A stretch of DNA of 23,206 bases from Lachnoclostridium sp. UBA1308 (lineage in GTDB: Bacteria; Bacillota; Clostridia; Lachnospirales; Lachnospiraceae): the NCBI GenBank assembly GCA_002307215.1, contig DBTU01000013.1, positions 67,908 through 91,113 on the forward strand, in the 5' to 3' direction. Made by a program: the position numbers and the translations under genes. Under the pieces are notes generated by a model that worked only from the letters and a program-made list of their open reading frames with translations, had not been told where the DNA came from and did no database searches. Positions 13,725 through 21,628 of the stretch are shown piece after piece (position 1 is the stretch's first letter; each line of letters starts with the position of its first letter).

Positions 13725-13967
13725 GTTGGGCTCATTTTATACTAAGATTTGTTGTACAAAATGAGTGCTCATATAAATGCATTACCTATCTATATACAAC
13801 ATTTTCGCTTATAGTAAACGGAAATGTATTTCTCTCTTAACTATTCAGTACCCCGAGAAATCCAAGGGATTTCGAGAAAATCCAGCGCCAAAATATGTGC
13901 TTTTCAACATATTTTGTGTGCATCGGTTCGAAAGAATCGCAGTGACTGAATAGTCACTTTTCTCTTC
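13725..13967. other. Non-coding region with palindromes between ferredoxin and the MerR-like gene
   Basis: No gene is seen. CTCATTTT and AAAATGAG form an 8-bp inverted repeat across 13731-13765. The structured repeat at 13840-13958 fills the end of the region and reaches almost to the stop of the MerR-like gene at 13968. Confidence 0.6.
13840..13958. repeat. Structured palindromic element of about 119 bases
   Basis: The ends ACTATTCAGT (13840-13849) and ACTGAATAGT (13945-13954) are inverted repeats. Inside are three hairpins: GAAATCC / GGATTTC (13857-13873), CAAAATATGT / ACATATTTTG with an 8-base loop (about 13889-13916), and CGGTTC-GAAA-GAATCG with a GNRA-type loop (13924-13939). The right end can alternatively fold on itself, AGTGACT-GAAT-AGTCACT (13941-13958). 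The left 24 bases recur at 6478-6501. No coding capacity is visible; it could be a MITE or REP-like unit, or a structured RNA. It may also terminate the MerR-like gene. Confidence 0.6.
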
Positions 13968-14636
13968 TTAAATATATACTTTGTTTTTCTTAAAGAATTT
14001 TGATTTCTTTCTGTTTTTATCGATTGTGGCTGCAGCCATTGATCTGCTCTTCTGGTAATCCCGTAAGGTCGCATCAAACTTTTTAAATCTTTCCTCTTCC
14101 TTCTCCTCCTGGATTCTCATCAAATAATTTACTTCCCTGACTACACCTTCCGTAACATTCATGCCAATTTCTTCTGAGAGTACCCCATTGTTCTCCTTGA
14201 GAGCCTCAAGAATAATATGATTTAAAATAGCCCTAAACTGACCCATCTTTGTATCAGTCTCTTTATTTACCTCACTTCCTTTGTCGTCAGTAATAAGGCT
14301 TGTCCCTTCTTTATTTTCAGGAAGCTTGTCCTCCTTAAATAAATCTATCATTTTATCCTCCCGGCCTTCCCATTGTTTTGTCATTGTATCAGCATCTTCC
14401 GTATCCGGCATGTTAAGATTTAACAAAAGCATCTTAATTGCTTTTAGCTGAAATCCACGCTCCTTCAAATGTTTAACCTTTTTCAGAAGCTCAATGTCCG
14501 ATTCCTTATAATAACGCTGTTCCATTTCATTACGGGAAATCGGTAGAGCAAGCTCCTTCTGCCAGTATCTGAGAACATGTGCCTCAACGTCGACACGCTT
14601 TGAAGCCTCTGATATCATATATCTAATCTCTTCCAC
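13968..14636 (-). CDS. MerR-like DNA-binding protein with long coiled C-terminus
   Basis: A 222-residue protein. The N-terminal ~70 residues are a MerR-type winged helix: YMISEASKRVDVEAHVLRYW, then RYYKESDIELLKKVKHLKER. In place of an effector domain comes an acidic, probably disordered linker (about 75-130) and a C-terminal helical, highly charged segment ending KNRKKSKFFKKNKVYI. This recalls RacA-like chromosome-anchoring proteins as much as classical MerR activators; I cannot choose between them. The frame extends to a GTG at 14672, but GGGAGGG lies eight bases before the GTG at 14636, giving the start EEIRYMISEASK. It follows dnaB but has its own promoter after the dnaB terminator. Confidence 0.7.
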   Translation of the reverse strand: MEEIRYMISEASKRVDVEAHVLRYWQKELALPISRNEMEQRYYKESDIELLKKVKHLKERGFQLKAIKMLLLNLNMPDTEDADTMTKQWEGREDKMIDLFKEDKLPENKEGTSLITDDKGSEVNKETDTKMGQFRAILNHIILEALKENNGVLSEEIGMNVTEGVVREVNYLMRIQEEKEEERFKKFDATLRDYQKSRSMAAATIDKNRKKSKFFKKNKVYI

Positions 14637-14679
14637 TCGTTTGCCCTCCCTTATAATGTAATTATTTTCCACTTTTTAC

Positions 14680-14707
14680 ATTATAACATAGCAAACCTCA
14701 ATTGCAA
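14680..14707 (-). promoter_or_regulatory. Promoter of the MerR-like gene
   Basis: On the minus strand TTGCAA (14702-14707) and TATAAT (14680-14685, extended by an upstream TG) are separated by 16 bases. The leader would be about 37 bases. Confidence 0.6.
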
Positions 14708-14744
14708 TACTATTTCCACATATTCCCATATAACTTATCGACAG

Positions 14745-14776
14745 AAAAAAAGGAAACCTCAACGAAGGTTCCCCGT
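14745..14776 (-). terminator. Intrinsic terminator of the gdpP-rplI-dnaB operon
   Basis: On the minus strand GGAACCT and AGGTTTCC pair with one bulged base around a TCGTTG loop, followed by seven T residues. It lies about 45 bases after the dnaB stop. Confidence 0.75.
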
Positions 14777-14818
14777 TTCAACAATACCTTTCTTAATCGG
14801 GATCTATATTCTGTCCTT

Positions 14819-16147
14819 TTATCTTTCCAGATTCGCAAACTTAGTGAACTGTGCCTGCCAAGCCAGCTTGATGGTTCCGGTCGGACCATTTCTCTGTTTA
14901 CCAATAATGATTTCTGATACCCCTGGTTCTTCCGTATCACGGTTGTAATATTCGTCACGGTAAATGAACATTACCACATCGGCATCCTGCTCTATTGCAC
15001 CCGATTCTCGAAGGTCGGAGAGCATCGGTCGCTTATCGGGACGCTGTTCTACGGCACGGCTTAACTGGGAAAGTGCAATGACAGGAACATTGATCTCTCT
15101 CGCCAGGGATTTTAGTGATCTGGATATTTCTGATATCTCCTGCTGCCTGGATTCGGCTTTTTTGCTTCCGGACATTAACTGTAGGTAATCTATAACAACC
15201 AGACCAAGATTCTTCTCAAGCTTCAGCTTTCTGCATTTGGATCGGAGCTCACTGACGGATATTGCTGAGGTATCGTCAATAACCAGGTTGGAATTGCCAA
15301 TTATTCGCGCACTTTCCATAAGTCTTGTCCATTCCTCCCCGGCTAAAGAGCCGGTTCGGATTGCTTGGGAATCGACCTTCGAATTCATGGCCAAAATACG
15401 CTTTACCAGCTGATCCTGTGACATTTCTAAGCTGAACAGAACTGTCGTAATATTCGATTTAAGTGCTACATATTCTGCAATATTAAGTACAAAGGCAGTC
15501 TTACCCATGGAGGGTCTGGCTGCAATCAAAACTAAGTCGGAGGGTTGAAGTCCTGCCATCTTGTAATCCAGATCATAGAATCCGGTAGCAATGCCCGTAA
15601 CGCTTCCTTGATTCTTTGCCGCAGCTTCAATACTGTCAATCGATCGTAATACCGCATCCTTGATATCCGTAAAATCCTTGGTTCCCCTATTTTGAACGAT
15701 ATCAAATACCTGCTTCTCTGTCTTTTCAAGAATATGATCCAGCTTCTCTTTGTCCAGATAACACTCATTTGCTGTTTCCTCCGAAACCTTGATCAGGCGA
15801 CGAAGTACTCCTTTATCCCGTACAATCTGGGCATAATATCTTACATTGGCGGAAGTAGGCACCGAGGTAACCAAATCCCTGATAAATTCAAGACTACAGA
15901 CCTGCGGAGGAACATCCTTCTCTTTCAAACGGTCTTGCAGGGTAACCAGATCCACCGGTTTTCCCTCATTGTAAATCTCAACCATGGTATCAAATAAAAT
16001 ACTATACTGCTTTTCATAAAAATCGGATCCGGTTATTATTTCAGAAGCTGCAACAATGGCATCACGATCCATAATCATGGAGCCTATGACGGATTGCTCC
16101 GCTTCTGCACTATGTGGAAGTATTCTTTTTATAAATGATTCATCCAT
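14819..16147 (-). CDS. dnaB: Replicative DNA helicase
   Basis: A 442-residue DnaB-family hexameric helicase, which unwinds DNA at the replication fork. The N-terminal domain (about 1-110, PHSAEAEQSVIGSMIMD) binds primase, followed by a linker helix and the RecA-like domain (about 185-442). Visible motifs are Walker A ARPSMGKTAF (about 210-219), LFSLEMS, Walker B LVVIDYLQLM, the loop KSLAREINVPVIALSQLSR and the arginine-finger region SDLRESGAIEQDADVVMFIYR. Length is typical (440-455) and no intein is present. GGAGGA lies about six bases before the ATG. It is 70 bases after rplI, the last gene of the conserved gdpP-rplI-dnaB operon (Bacillus yybT-rplI-dnaC), and ends at a terminator. Confidence 0.97.
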   Translation of the reverse strand: MDESFIKRILPHSAEAEQSVIGSMIMDRDAIVAASEIITGSDFYEKQYSILFDTMVEIYNEGKPVDLVTLQDRLKEKDVPPQVCSLEFIRDLVTSVPTSANVRYYAQIVRDKGVLRRLIKVSEETANECYLDKEKLDHILEKTEKQVFDIVQNRGTKDFTDIKDAVLRSIDSIEAAAKNQGSVTGIATGFYDLDYKMAGLQPSDLVLIAARPSMGKTAFVLNIAEYVALKSNITTVLFSLEMSQDQLVKRILAMNSKVDSQAIRTGSLAGEEWTRLMESARIIGNSNLVIDDTSAISVSELRSKCRKLKLEKNLGLVVIDYLQLMSGSKKAESRQQEISEISRSLKSLAREINVPVIALSQLSRAVEQRPDKRPMLSDLRESGAIEQDADVVMFIYRDEYYNRDTEEPGVSEIIIGKQRNGPTGTIKLAWQAQFTKFANLER

Positions 16148-16217
16148 TGATATTCCTCCTCATTCGCATAACACCACCAAACTAACGGTAGTATTCAATA
16201 ACCGTACCTAAATGTCT

Positions 16218-16664
16218 TTAAACCGCCTCAACCTTAACCGTTAGTTCAGCGGATATCTGCGGATGTAGTTTCACCGGAACGGAATAGGAGCCGGCATTTT
16301 TGATTGGGTCATTCAGCACAAGCTTTTTCTTATCCAGATCAATTCCATACTGCTCCTTCAGCGCTGCTGAAATTTCCTTGGTAGATACAGAACCAAAGGT
16401 CTTGCCGCCTTCTCCTGCCTTAACAGTAACCCTGATAGTAAGTTCCTCTAATCTTTTCGCCTGAGTTCTAGCTTCCTCGAGTATTTCCTTCTGCTTCTTA
16501 ACCTCGGCTGCTTTTTTCATATTTAAATCATAAAGGTTTTGCTTTGTCGCTTCCATACCAAGTTTTTTGGGAAGTATGAAATTTCTTGCATAACCGTCGT
16601 TTACTTTTACAGTATCACCTTTTTTACCAAGTGCTTTTACATCCTGTGTTAAAATAATATCCAT
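16218..16664 (-). CDS. rplI: 50S ribosomal protein L9
   Basis: A 148-residue L9 protein, the family's usual length. The N-terminal rRNA-binding domain contains MDIILTQDVKALGKKGDTVK and NDGYARNFILPKKLG, followed by the long connecting helix (about 41-75) and a C-terminal domain with GKTFGSVSTKEISAAL. It binds domain V of 23S rRNA near the L1 stalk and helps keep reading frame. The frame extends to 16676, but GGAGG five bases before the ATG at 16664 and the family N-terminus fix the start. It lies between gdpP (67 bases) and dnaB (70 bases). Confidence 0.97.
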   Translation of the reverse strand: MDIILTQDVKALGKKGDTVKVNDGYARNFILPKKLGMEATKQNLYDLNMKKAAEVKKQKEILEEARTQAKRLEELTIRVTVKAGEGGKTFGSVSTKEISAALKEQYGIDLDKKKLVLNDPIKNAGSYSVPVKLHPQISAELTVKVEAV

Positions 16665-16731
16665 ATTTTCCTCCATTCTGCCGTCATAATAGCGGCATAT
16701 CTATAAAAAATCTTTATCAATTCAAGGCTTA

Positions 16732-18792
16732 CTATAACTCACCCTCTAAATTCATTGTGTCCAAAGTCGACTTGATTTGTATAATTGCTTCCGGAATCGT
16801 TGTGCCCTCCAGCTGCGTTCCGGCAACACTTAAATGTCCTCCACCGCCGAGTTTTTCCATAATTATCTGAACGTTGACCTCATCGATTGATCTGGCACTG
16901 ATATAGATCTTATCATTATAATCGGTTAGTACAAAGGATGCCTTGATATCGGTGATGTTCAATAATTCATTAGCAACTTGTGCTCCAAGAATCATCGGAC
17001 TGTCTACATCAGAGCTTGCACATACCGTAATCGCATAATGGTTCTGATAAATTTCTGTATTACTGACTGCCTCTGCCTTAATCTTATAGTCTGCGATATC
17101 GCTACGAAAACATTTTCTGATTCTTGTAACATCCGCACCGCTTCTTCGTAAAAAAGCTGCCGCTTCAAAGGTTCTGACCCCTGCCTTAGTAAGAAAGTTA
17201 TTCGTGTCTATCATAATACCGGCATACAGTGCATCCGCCTCAATCGACTTCAATTTGAGATTTCCCCCAATATACTGCATAATTTCCGCTATCATTTCAC
17301 TGGTTGATGAAGCATACGGCTCAACATACGACAATGTCGCAGATTCGATTGCCTCCTTTGTTTGACGATGGTGGTCAAATACAACAATTGTCTTGGTATA
17401 ATTTAGTAGCTCCCGACATTCCAGATAACTGATACGGTTTACATCAACAACAACCAACATCGTGTTCGCATCCACCATTTCCAGAGCACGATCATTTTTT
17501 ATAAACATATCTTCTTCGTAATCATTGTTTCCAATAAATTTACTCATCATTGGACGTAGTGAAGATGTGATTTCATTGATCACAATATGAGCCTTTTTAT
17601 TATAGGTTTTAGCCATCCGATATACACCGATTGCCGCACCAAAGGAGTCAACATCGCCTATCTTATGACCCATGATTACTATCTTATCTTTCGCCTCTAT
17701 GAATTCACGGAATGCATGGGCTTTTACTCTTGCCTTTACACGTGTATTCTTCTCAACGGTAATACTCTTTCCGCCGTAATAGGATATCTTATCTCTGTCC
17801 TTAATGACAACCTGATCGCCGCCTCTTCCGAGTGCGAGATCAATTGCTGCTCTTGCATATTCATAGCTGTTCATATAGGAGTCTGCATTTACGCCTAAGC
17901 CCATACTGATGGTTACGGACATCTCATTACCGATATTGACTCCTCGAACTTCTTCAAGGATTGAAAATTTACTGGATTGAAGCACGGGCAGATGTTTTTG
18001 CTGAAACACAAAAATATACTTATCCTTTTCCAGCTTCTTGATAATCGCCTCAATGTTCTGCATGTATTTATTGATTTTCCGATCCACCAAAGCCGTAAGC
18101 AAGGAACGCCTTACTTCGTCAATGCTTTCCAACGCTTCTTCATAATTATCAATATACAATAATCCGGTAATTAATTTCTGCTCCTTATTCTCCTTTTTAA
18201 GAGAAATGATCTCTGTCCTATCATACAAGTAAATGGCTATCAGAGCATTACTGTCATTCCAGGCTCCCTCCGTATCATGTGTTTCCAATCCGGAATCCTC
18301 ATCAAAATCGGGAGCTATCACCTTACGAAGTACAGCCTTATAATTATGTCCACGGAATATCAGGTTAAGCTCTTCATCACTCTCCATTTTTGGCAATACA
18401 TCCATCGTTATCTCAGGAAAAATGTTGGATATAGCGCGTCTGGCTGCTGCTTTCTCCTGAATAATATCCATAAACTCATCATTACCCCACTGCATTCTTC
18501 CTTCCAAATCAAGGATTGCGTAGGGTAAATGAAGCTCTTTCAATAATTTTTTCTGTACCTGACCGTAATCCATGGCATATCTGACCAGTTCAGTCGCAAT
18601 TTTGCTGTTTTTTGATTGATATATTGCGATGGACATAAAAAAGTAAATTAAGGTAAAACCGGTCGCTATAAGCGCTGCTCTCTTATCTATAACATATAAA
18701 TTCAGATCCATGCACAACAAAAGAACTGTCAGGAAAATAGGCCATAACAGATATGCTCTTAGTGCACCTCTAAGTTTAATTTTACGATTCAT
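16732..18792 (-). CDS. gdpP: Cyclic-di-AMP phosphodiesterase, GdpP type
   Basis: A 686-residue membrane-bound DHH-DHHA1 phosphodiesterase that hydrolyses c-di-AMP to pApA. Two membrane helices lie at about residues 11-30 and 37-57, then a PAS-like domain (about 70-135), a degenerate GGDEF domain (about 205-340) with SMGLGVNADSYMNSYEYARA but no intact GGDEF motif, a DHH domain with VIMGHKIGDVDSFGAAIG (about 373-390), VVVDVN and DHHRQ (about 473-477), and DHHA1 with GGGGHLSVAGTQ near the C-terminus. The metal-binding His/Asp residues are all present, so it should be active. AGGAG lies seven to eight bases before the ATG at 18792; the frame to 18807 uses a GTG that overlaps that site. It heads the gdpP-rplI-dnaB operon and follows the large palindromic leader. 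Confidence 0.93.
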   Translation of the reverse strand: MNRKIKLRGALRAYLLWPIFLTVLLLCMDLNLYVIDKRAALIATGFTLIYFFMSIAIYQSKNSKIATELVRYAMDYGQVQKKLLKELHLPYAILDLEGRMQWGNDEFMDIIQEKAAARRAISNIFPEITMDVLPKMESDEELNLIFRGHNYKAVLRKVIAPDFDEDSGLETHDTEGAWNDSNALIAIYLYDRTEIISLKKENKEQKLITGLLYIDNYEEALESIDEVRRSLLTALVDRKINKYMQNIEAIIKKLEKDKYIFVFQQKHLPVLQSSKFSILEEVRGVNIGNEMSVTISMGLGVNADSYMNSYEYARAAIDLALGRGGDQVVIKDRDKISYYGGKSITVEKNTRVKARVKAHAFREFIEAKDKIVIMGHKIGDVDSFGAAIGVYRMAKTYNKKAHIVINEITSSLRPMMSKFIGNNDYEEDMFIKNDRALEMVDANTMLVVVDVNRISYLECRELLNYTKTIVVFDHHRQTKEAIESATLSYVEPYASSTSEMIAEIMQYIGGNLKLKSIEADALYAGIMIDTNNFLTKAGVRTFEAAAFLRRSGADVTRIRKCFRSDIADYKIKAEAVSNTEIYQNHYAITVCASSDVDSPMILGAQVANELLNITDIKASFVLTDYNDKIYISARSIDEVNVQIIMEKLGGGGHLSVAGTQLEGTTIPEAIIQIKSTLDTMNLEGEL

Positions 18793-18814
18793 TACATAAC
18801 TCCTCACAACCTAA

Positions 18815-18953
18815 AATGTACGGGATAAGCAAGCTTGAAGAACAGAGTTCTTCAAGCTTGCGTTGCGCGGTCTGATAAGTAAATGACAGCCTGGAAGCAT
18901 AAAGGCTTCCGACCTGTCATTTATTTATCAGACCTTTGCTTATCCCGTACATT
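18815..18953. repeat. 139-base nested palindrome in the probable gdpP leader
   Basis: The outer arms 18815-18832 and 18936-18953 are an 18-bp perfect inverted repeat (core TACGGGATAAGCAA). Inside are a 14-bp perfect hairpin with a 3-base loop (18830-18843 with 18847-18860, core AAGCTTGAAGAAC) and a 21-bp stem with one G-T position (18869-18889 with 18914-18934), which itself carries a GGAAGC / GCTTCC hairpin (18893-18910). The whole can fold as a three-way junction on either strand. It has no coding capacity. It may be a miniature inverted-repeat element or a structured 5' leader. Confidence 0.75.
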
Positions 18954-18979
18954 ATAACATTAACCCAACCTATTTTAAA
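18951..18979 (-). promoter_or_regulatory. Promoter candidate of the gdpP-rplI-dnaB operon
   Basis: On the minus strand TTTAAA (18974-18979) and TATAAT (18951-18956, extended by an upstream TG) are separated by 17 bases. The -10 box touches the end of the palindrome, so transcription would begin inside its outer arm near 18944 and the leader of about 150 bases would consist almost entirely of the palindrome. Confidence 0.55.
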
Positions 18980-19024
18980 GATGATTTTTATTTATTAAAA
19001 ATTAATGCATTTTATCTTCTTTAT

Positions 19025-20038
19025 TTATTTTAGTTTTTTAACTGACGCTCCTTTTTCTAACTCACCCTGTATCATAATCAATTCGATTAAAGTCGTCTTT
19101 GGTCGCTCTATTAAGTCGATTAGTCTTTCTGCCGCTATCCGTCCCATTTCTGCTGTGTTTTGATTAATGGTTGTCAGCATCGGATCTATAAATCTTGTGA
19201 TGCGTATACCATCATAGCCAACAACGGAAATGTCATCGGGGATAGAAAGTCCCCTTGATTTAATCGCATTGACACCCCCGATTCCGGCAAAATCATCCGA
19301 AAACATAATACAGGTTGGAGGATTTTTCAGATCCAACAGTTCGTCTGTAGCTATTGCAGTCTTCTCGGTATCTCTGTAAGGGACCTCTTTGATGTATTCG
19401 TCCGGAATCTTCAGCCCAAGTTCTTCAATTGCTCGGTGAAAGCTTGATAATCGGCTCTGGGTTACGGCAGAAGCCGCTCCATGAATGAAGGCTATTTTAC
19501 GGTGACCGCATTCGTATATATAGCTTACCAAATCCCTAACTCCCTTTACGTTATCGGACATAATAGCAATCCTGTTATTAAACAGGTAATCAATCGTGAC
19601 AATCGGTAGATCACTCTGTACTAATTCCTGTACATCTAATTCTTCGAAATTAACACATGCAATAACTACCCCATCAACTCCTCTGTATCTGCAGCAGTCC
19701 AGATAGGACATTCCGTCCTTTCTCTGCTTGCTCCCATTGATAAAGGTAATGTCATAACCATTCTGTTCAGCCATGCCTTTAAAGTTGTCCAAAATAGATA
19801 CGAAATAATCATGTGTGAGGCCACTTCTTGCCTCATCAATAAATAATACTCCTAAGTTATAAGACTTATTAATTTTCAGCGCCCTGGCTGAGGAATTCGG
19901 GAAATATCCCAATTCTTTCGCAGTTTTACAGACAAGCTTCTTTGTATCTTCACCAATATCATTATGTCCATTCAACGCCTTACTGACGGTAGCAATAGAA
20001 ACACCACATATGCCGGCAATATCCTTCATGGATGCCAT
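19025..20038 (-). CDS. LacI-family transcriptional regulator
   Basis: A 337-residue LacI/GalR-type regulator. The N-terminal helix-turn-helix is clear: MKDIAGICGVSIATVSKALN, then the hinge-proximal ELGYFPNSSARAL. A periplasmic-binding-protein-like domain follows (about 60-337) with NLGVLFIDEA, DGVVIACVNF, HRKIAFIHG and DDISVVGYDGI, implying a sugar or related effector that cannot be named. The frame extends to 20086, but AAGGGGGA about eight bases before the ATG at 20038 and the family N-terminus decide the start. No sugar transport or hydrolase operon adjoins it, so its targets are elsewhere or it regulates the neighbouring genes; no clear operator was found. Confidence 0.92.
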   Translation of the reverse strand: MASMKDIAGICGVSIATVSKALNGHNDIGEDTKKLVCKTAKELGYFPNSSARALKINKSYNLGVLFIDEARSGLTHDYFVSILDNFKGMAEQNGYDITFINGSKQRKDGMSYLDCCRYRGVDGVVIACVNFEELDVQELVQSDLPIVTIDYLFNNRIAIMSDNVKGVRDLVSYIYECGHRKIAFIHGAASAVTQSRLSSFHRAIEELGLKIPDEYIKEVPYRDTEKTAIATDELLDLKNPPTCIMFSDDFAGIGGVNAIKSRGLSIPDDISVVGYDGIRITRFIDPMLTTINQNTAEMGRIAAERLIDLIERPKTTLIELIMIQGELEKGASVKKLK

Positions 20039-20368
20039 AAATATTCCCCCTTGATCCGTGACAAAATTATTAGTACATCTAAACAATCATCTATTATATT
20101 TGAATGTTAAAAAACAGATACTTAATCATTTTACTGTTAATATATTAATAATAAATATACGATATTTTCTTCCTTTATGCAACTTCTATTCTTGCTCTCA
20201 AAAATACGCTCAACTGTTTAAAATACGTTCTTGAAGCAATTGAAAGGGTGTGCCACAAAACGTATGAACGTTTTACAACACACCCTGCTATCGGAAACAA
20301 TATTTATGCTTCAATGTTTATACAACACATATATCAGGCTTTAGAACAGCAACCAACCTGATTGTTTC
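20039..20368. other. 330-base non-coding region between the aldo/keto reductase and LacI genes
   Basis: It holds an AT-rich stretch upstream of the LacI-type gene, with a TATAAT on the minus strand near 20096 but no good -35 box, and the hairpin listed separately at 20245-20286. No gene or other structure was seen. Confidence 0.5.
20245..20286. terminator. Terminator-like hairpin after the aldo/keto reductase gene
   Basis: AGGGTGTG (20245-20252) pairs with CACACCCT (20279-20286) and AAAACGT (20257-20263) with ACGTTTT (20268-20274) around an ATGA loop, with a small asymmetric interior loop. The T-run on the minus strand is short, so it is a moderate terminator, about 80 bases after the stop codon. 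Confidence 0.55.
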
Positions 20369-21490
20369 TTACTCAAATAATCCTGCAACTTTCTGTAAGG
20401 AATGAATGATTTCAATATGTTGAGGGCAATGTGTTTCGCATGCTCCACAGGCAATACAGTCCGATGCTTTGCCGCCTTCGCGGGTAACCCATCCATAAAA
20501 ACCTTTTGAACTATCTAAGTTCTGATATATCTGATAACCCTTATAACCATTAAATATTTCAGGTATATTAATCTTCTGCGGGCATCCCTCCACACAATAT
20601 TTACATGCAGTACAAGGAATTGTCGGTATTTTATCCAACTCCTCAACGACCTTTGCAATCAACTTATATTCGTGTACCTGCAAGGGTTTAAAATCTGTCA
20701 TATAACTTAAATTGTCTTCCATTTGTGACAAATCGGACATCCCGCTGAGAACAGTTATTACACCCTCCAGCGAAGCCGCAAATCGTATAGCCCAGGAAGC
20801 AATTGATAATTGTGCTTCTTCTTTCTTAAATATTTCCTGGATTTCAGGCCTCATTCCTGCCAATGATCCACCCTTTACCGGTTCCATAATAATGATTGGC
20901 ACATTATACTTTCGGGCAACCTCATAGCATTCTCCTGACTGGACATCTTTACTATCCCAATCGATATAATTAATTTGTAACTGAACAAATTCACATTCCG
21001 GATGCTTCGCAAGAATTTCTTCCAGTGCATCCGCTTTATCATGAAAAGAAAAGCCCAGATGCTTAATCAATCCCTGCTCCTTCATCTTCTTACCGAATTC
21101 CCAGCCACCTATTTCATCCATCTGCTTTGCTCGGTCCCGATCCAGTGCATGTAATAAATAAAAATCAAAATATCCTGCTCCGGTCCTCTCCAGCTGGGTG
21201 CTGAAAAGTCCTTGAAAATCCTCGTATTTATTCACCATCCATACCGGCATCTTTGTCGCTAACTGAAATGCTTCTCTTGGATAACGCTTTACAATGGCCT
21301 CTTTCACTACCTCTTCCGATTTACCGTTTATATAAACATATGCTGTATCAAAATAGGTGCCTCCCGCTTCCATAAAGCGATCCACCATATCTTTCGTCTG
21401 CTCCATATCAACTTCCTCTTGGTTCATCGGAAGCCGCATAAGTCCAAAACCCAATTTGGAAATGTCTTTCCCTAAAAAATCATTATTCAT
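20369..21490 (-). CDS. Aldo/keto reductase with C-terminal 2[4Fe-4S] ferredoxin domain
   Basis: A 373-residue protein. Residues ~1-285 are an aldo/keto reductase barrel with N-terminal KLGFGLMRLP and the catalytic tetrad Asp48, Tyr53, Lys80 and His114 (FDTAYVY, LATKMP, YLLHAL). The C-terminal ~85 residues hold two Cys motifs, CTACKYCVEGCP (Cys293, 296, 299, 303) and CIACGACETHCP (Cys345, 348, 351, 355). Such ferredoxin-tailed reductases are common in anaerobes; the clusters may pass electrons to or from ferredoxin instead of NAD(P)H alone. The substrate is unknown. GGAGG lies nine bases before the ATG. It is divergent from a MerR regulator and starts from a promoter with a 19-bp spacer and a central dyad, so MerR control is likely. 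Confidence 0.92.
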   Translation of the reverse strand: MNNDFLGKDISKLGFGLMRLPMNQEEVDMEQTKDMVDRFMEAGGTYFDTAYVYINGKSEEVVKEAIVKRYPREAFQLATKMPVWMVNKYEDFQGLFSTQLERTGAGYFDFYLLHALDRDRAKQMDEIGGWEFGKKMKEQGLIKHLGFSFHDKADALEEILAKHPECEFVQLQINYIDWDSKDVQSGECYEVARKYNVPIIIMEPVKGGSLAGMRPEIQEIFKKEEAQLSIASWAIRFAASLEGVITVLSGMSDLSQMEDNLSYMTDFKPLQVHEYKLIAKVVEELDKIPTIPCTACKYCVEGCPQKINIPEIFNGYKGYQIYQNLDSSKGFYGWVTREGGKASDCIACGACETHCPQHIEIIHSLQKVAGLFE

Positions 21491-21572
21491 GTTCCATAAC
21501 CTCCGTTATCATCAATTAAGTCAAAGTTATATTACAGGCTCATTGCAAAATTCGCCTGTCTGTGATATTCTT

Positions 21573-21603
21573 ATTTTAGTACATTCGAGTTACTCGAAGT
21601 CAA
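21573..21603 (-). promoter_or_regulatory. MerR-type promoter and operator of the aldo/keto reductase gene
   Basis: On the minus strand TTGACT (21598-21603) and TAAAAT (21573-21578) are separated by 19 bases, the long spacer characteristic of MerR-activated promoters. Most of the spacer is a perfect dyad, TTCGAGT-T-ACTCGAA (21584-21598). The divergent merR-like gene starts 26 bases away, so its product is the obvious regulator. Confidence 0.8.
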
Positions 21604-21628
21604 CAAAAAAATTTATTGGAGGAAAAAC

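Noticed and set aside
13840..13958. A CRISPR array or tRNA gene
   Set aside because: There are no regularly spaced direct repeats, and no cloverleaf with anticodon or T-loop motif can be drawn.
18815..18953. A c-di-AMP (ydaO-type) riboswitch in the gdpP leader
   Set aside because: The arrangement of long perfect stems and tiny loops lacks the conserved junction sequences I would expect; a covariance model run would settle it.
18815..18953. A simple intrinsic terminator after the LacI-type gene
   Set aside because: No T-run follows the stems on either strand, and the structure is far larger than a terminator.
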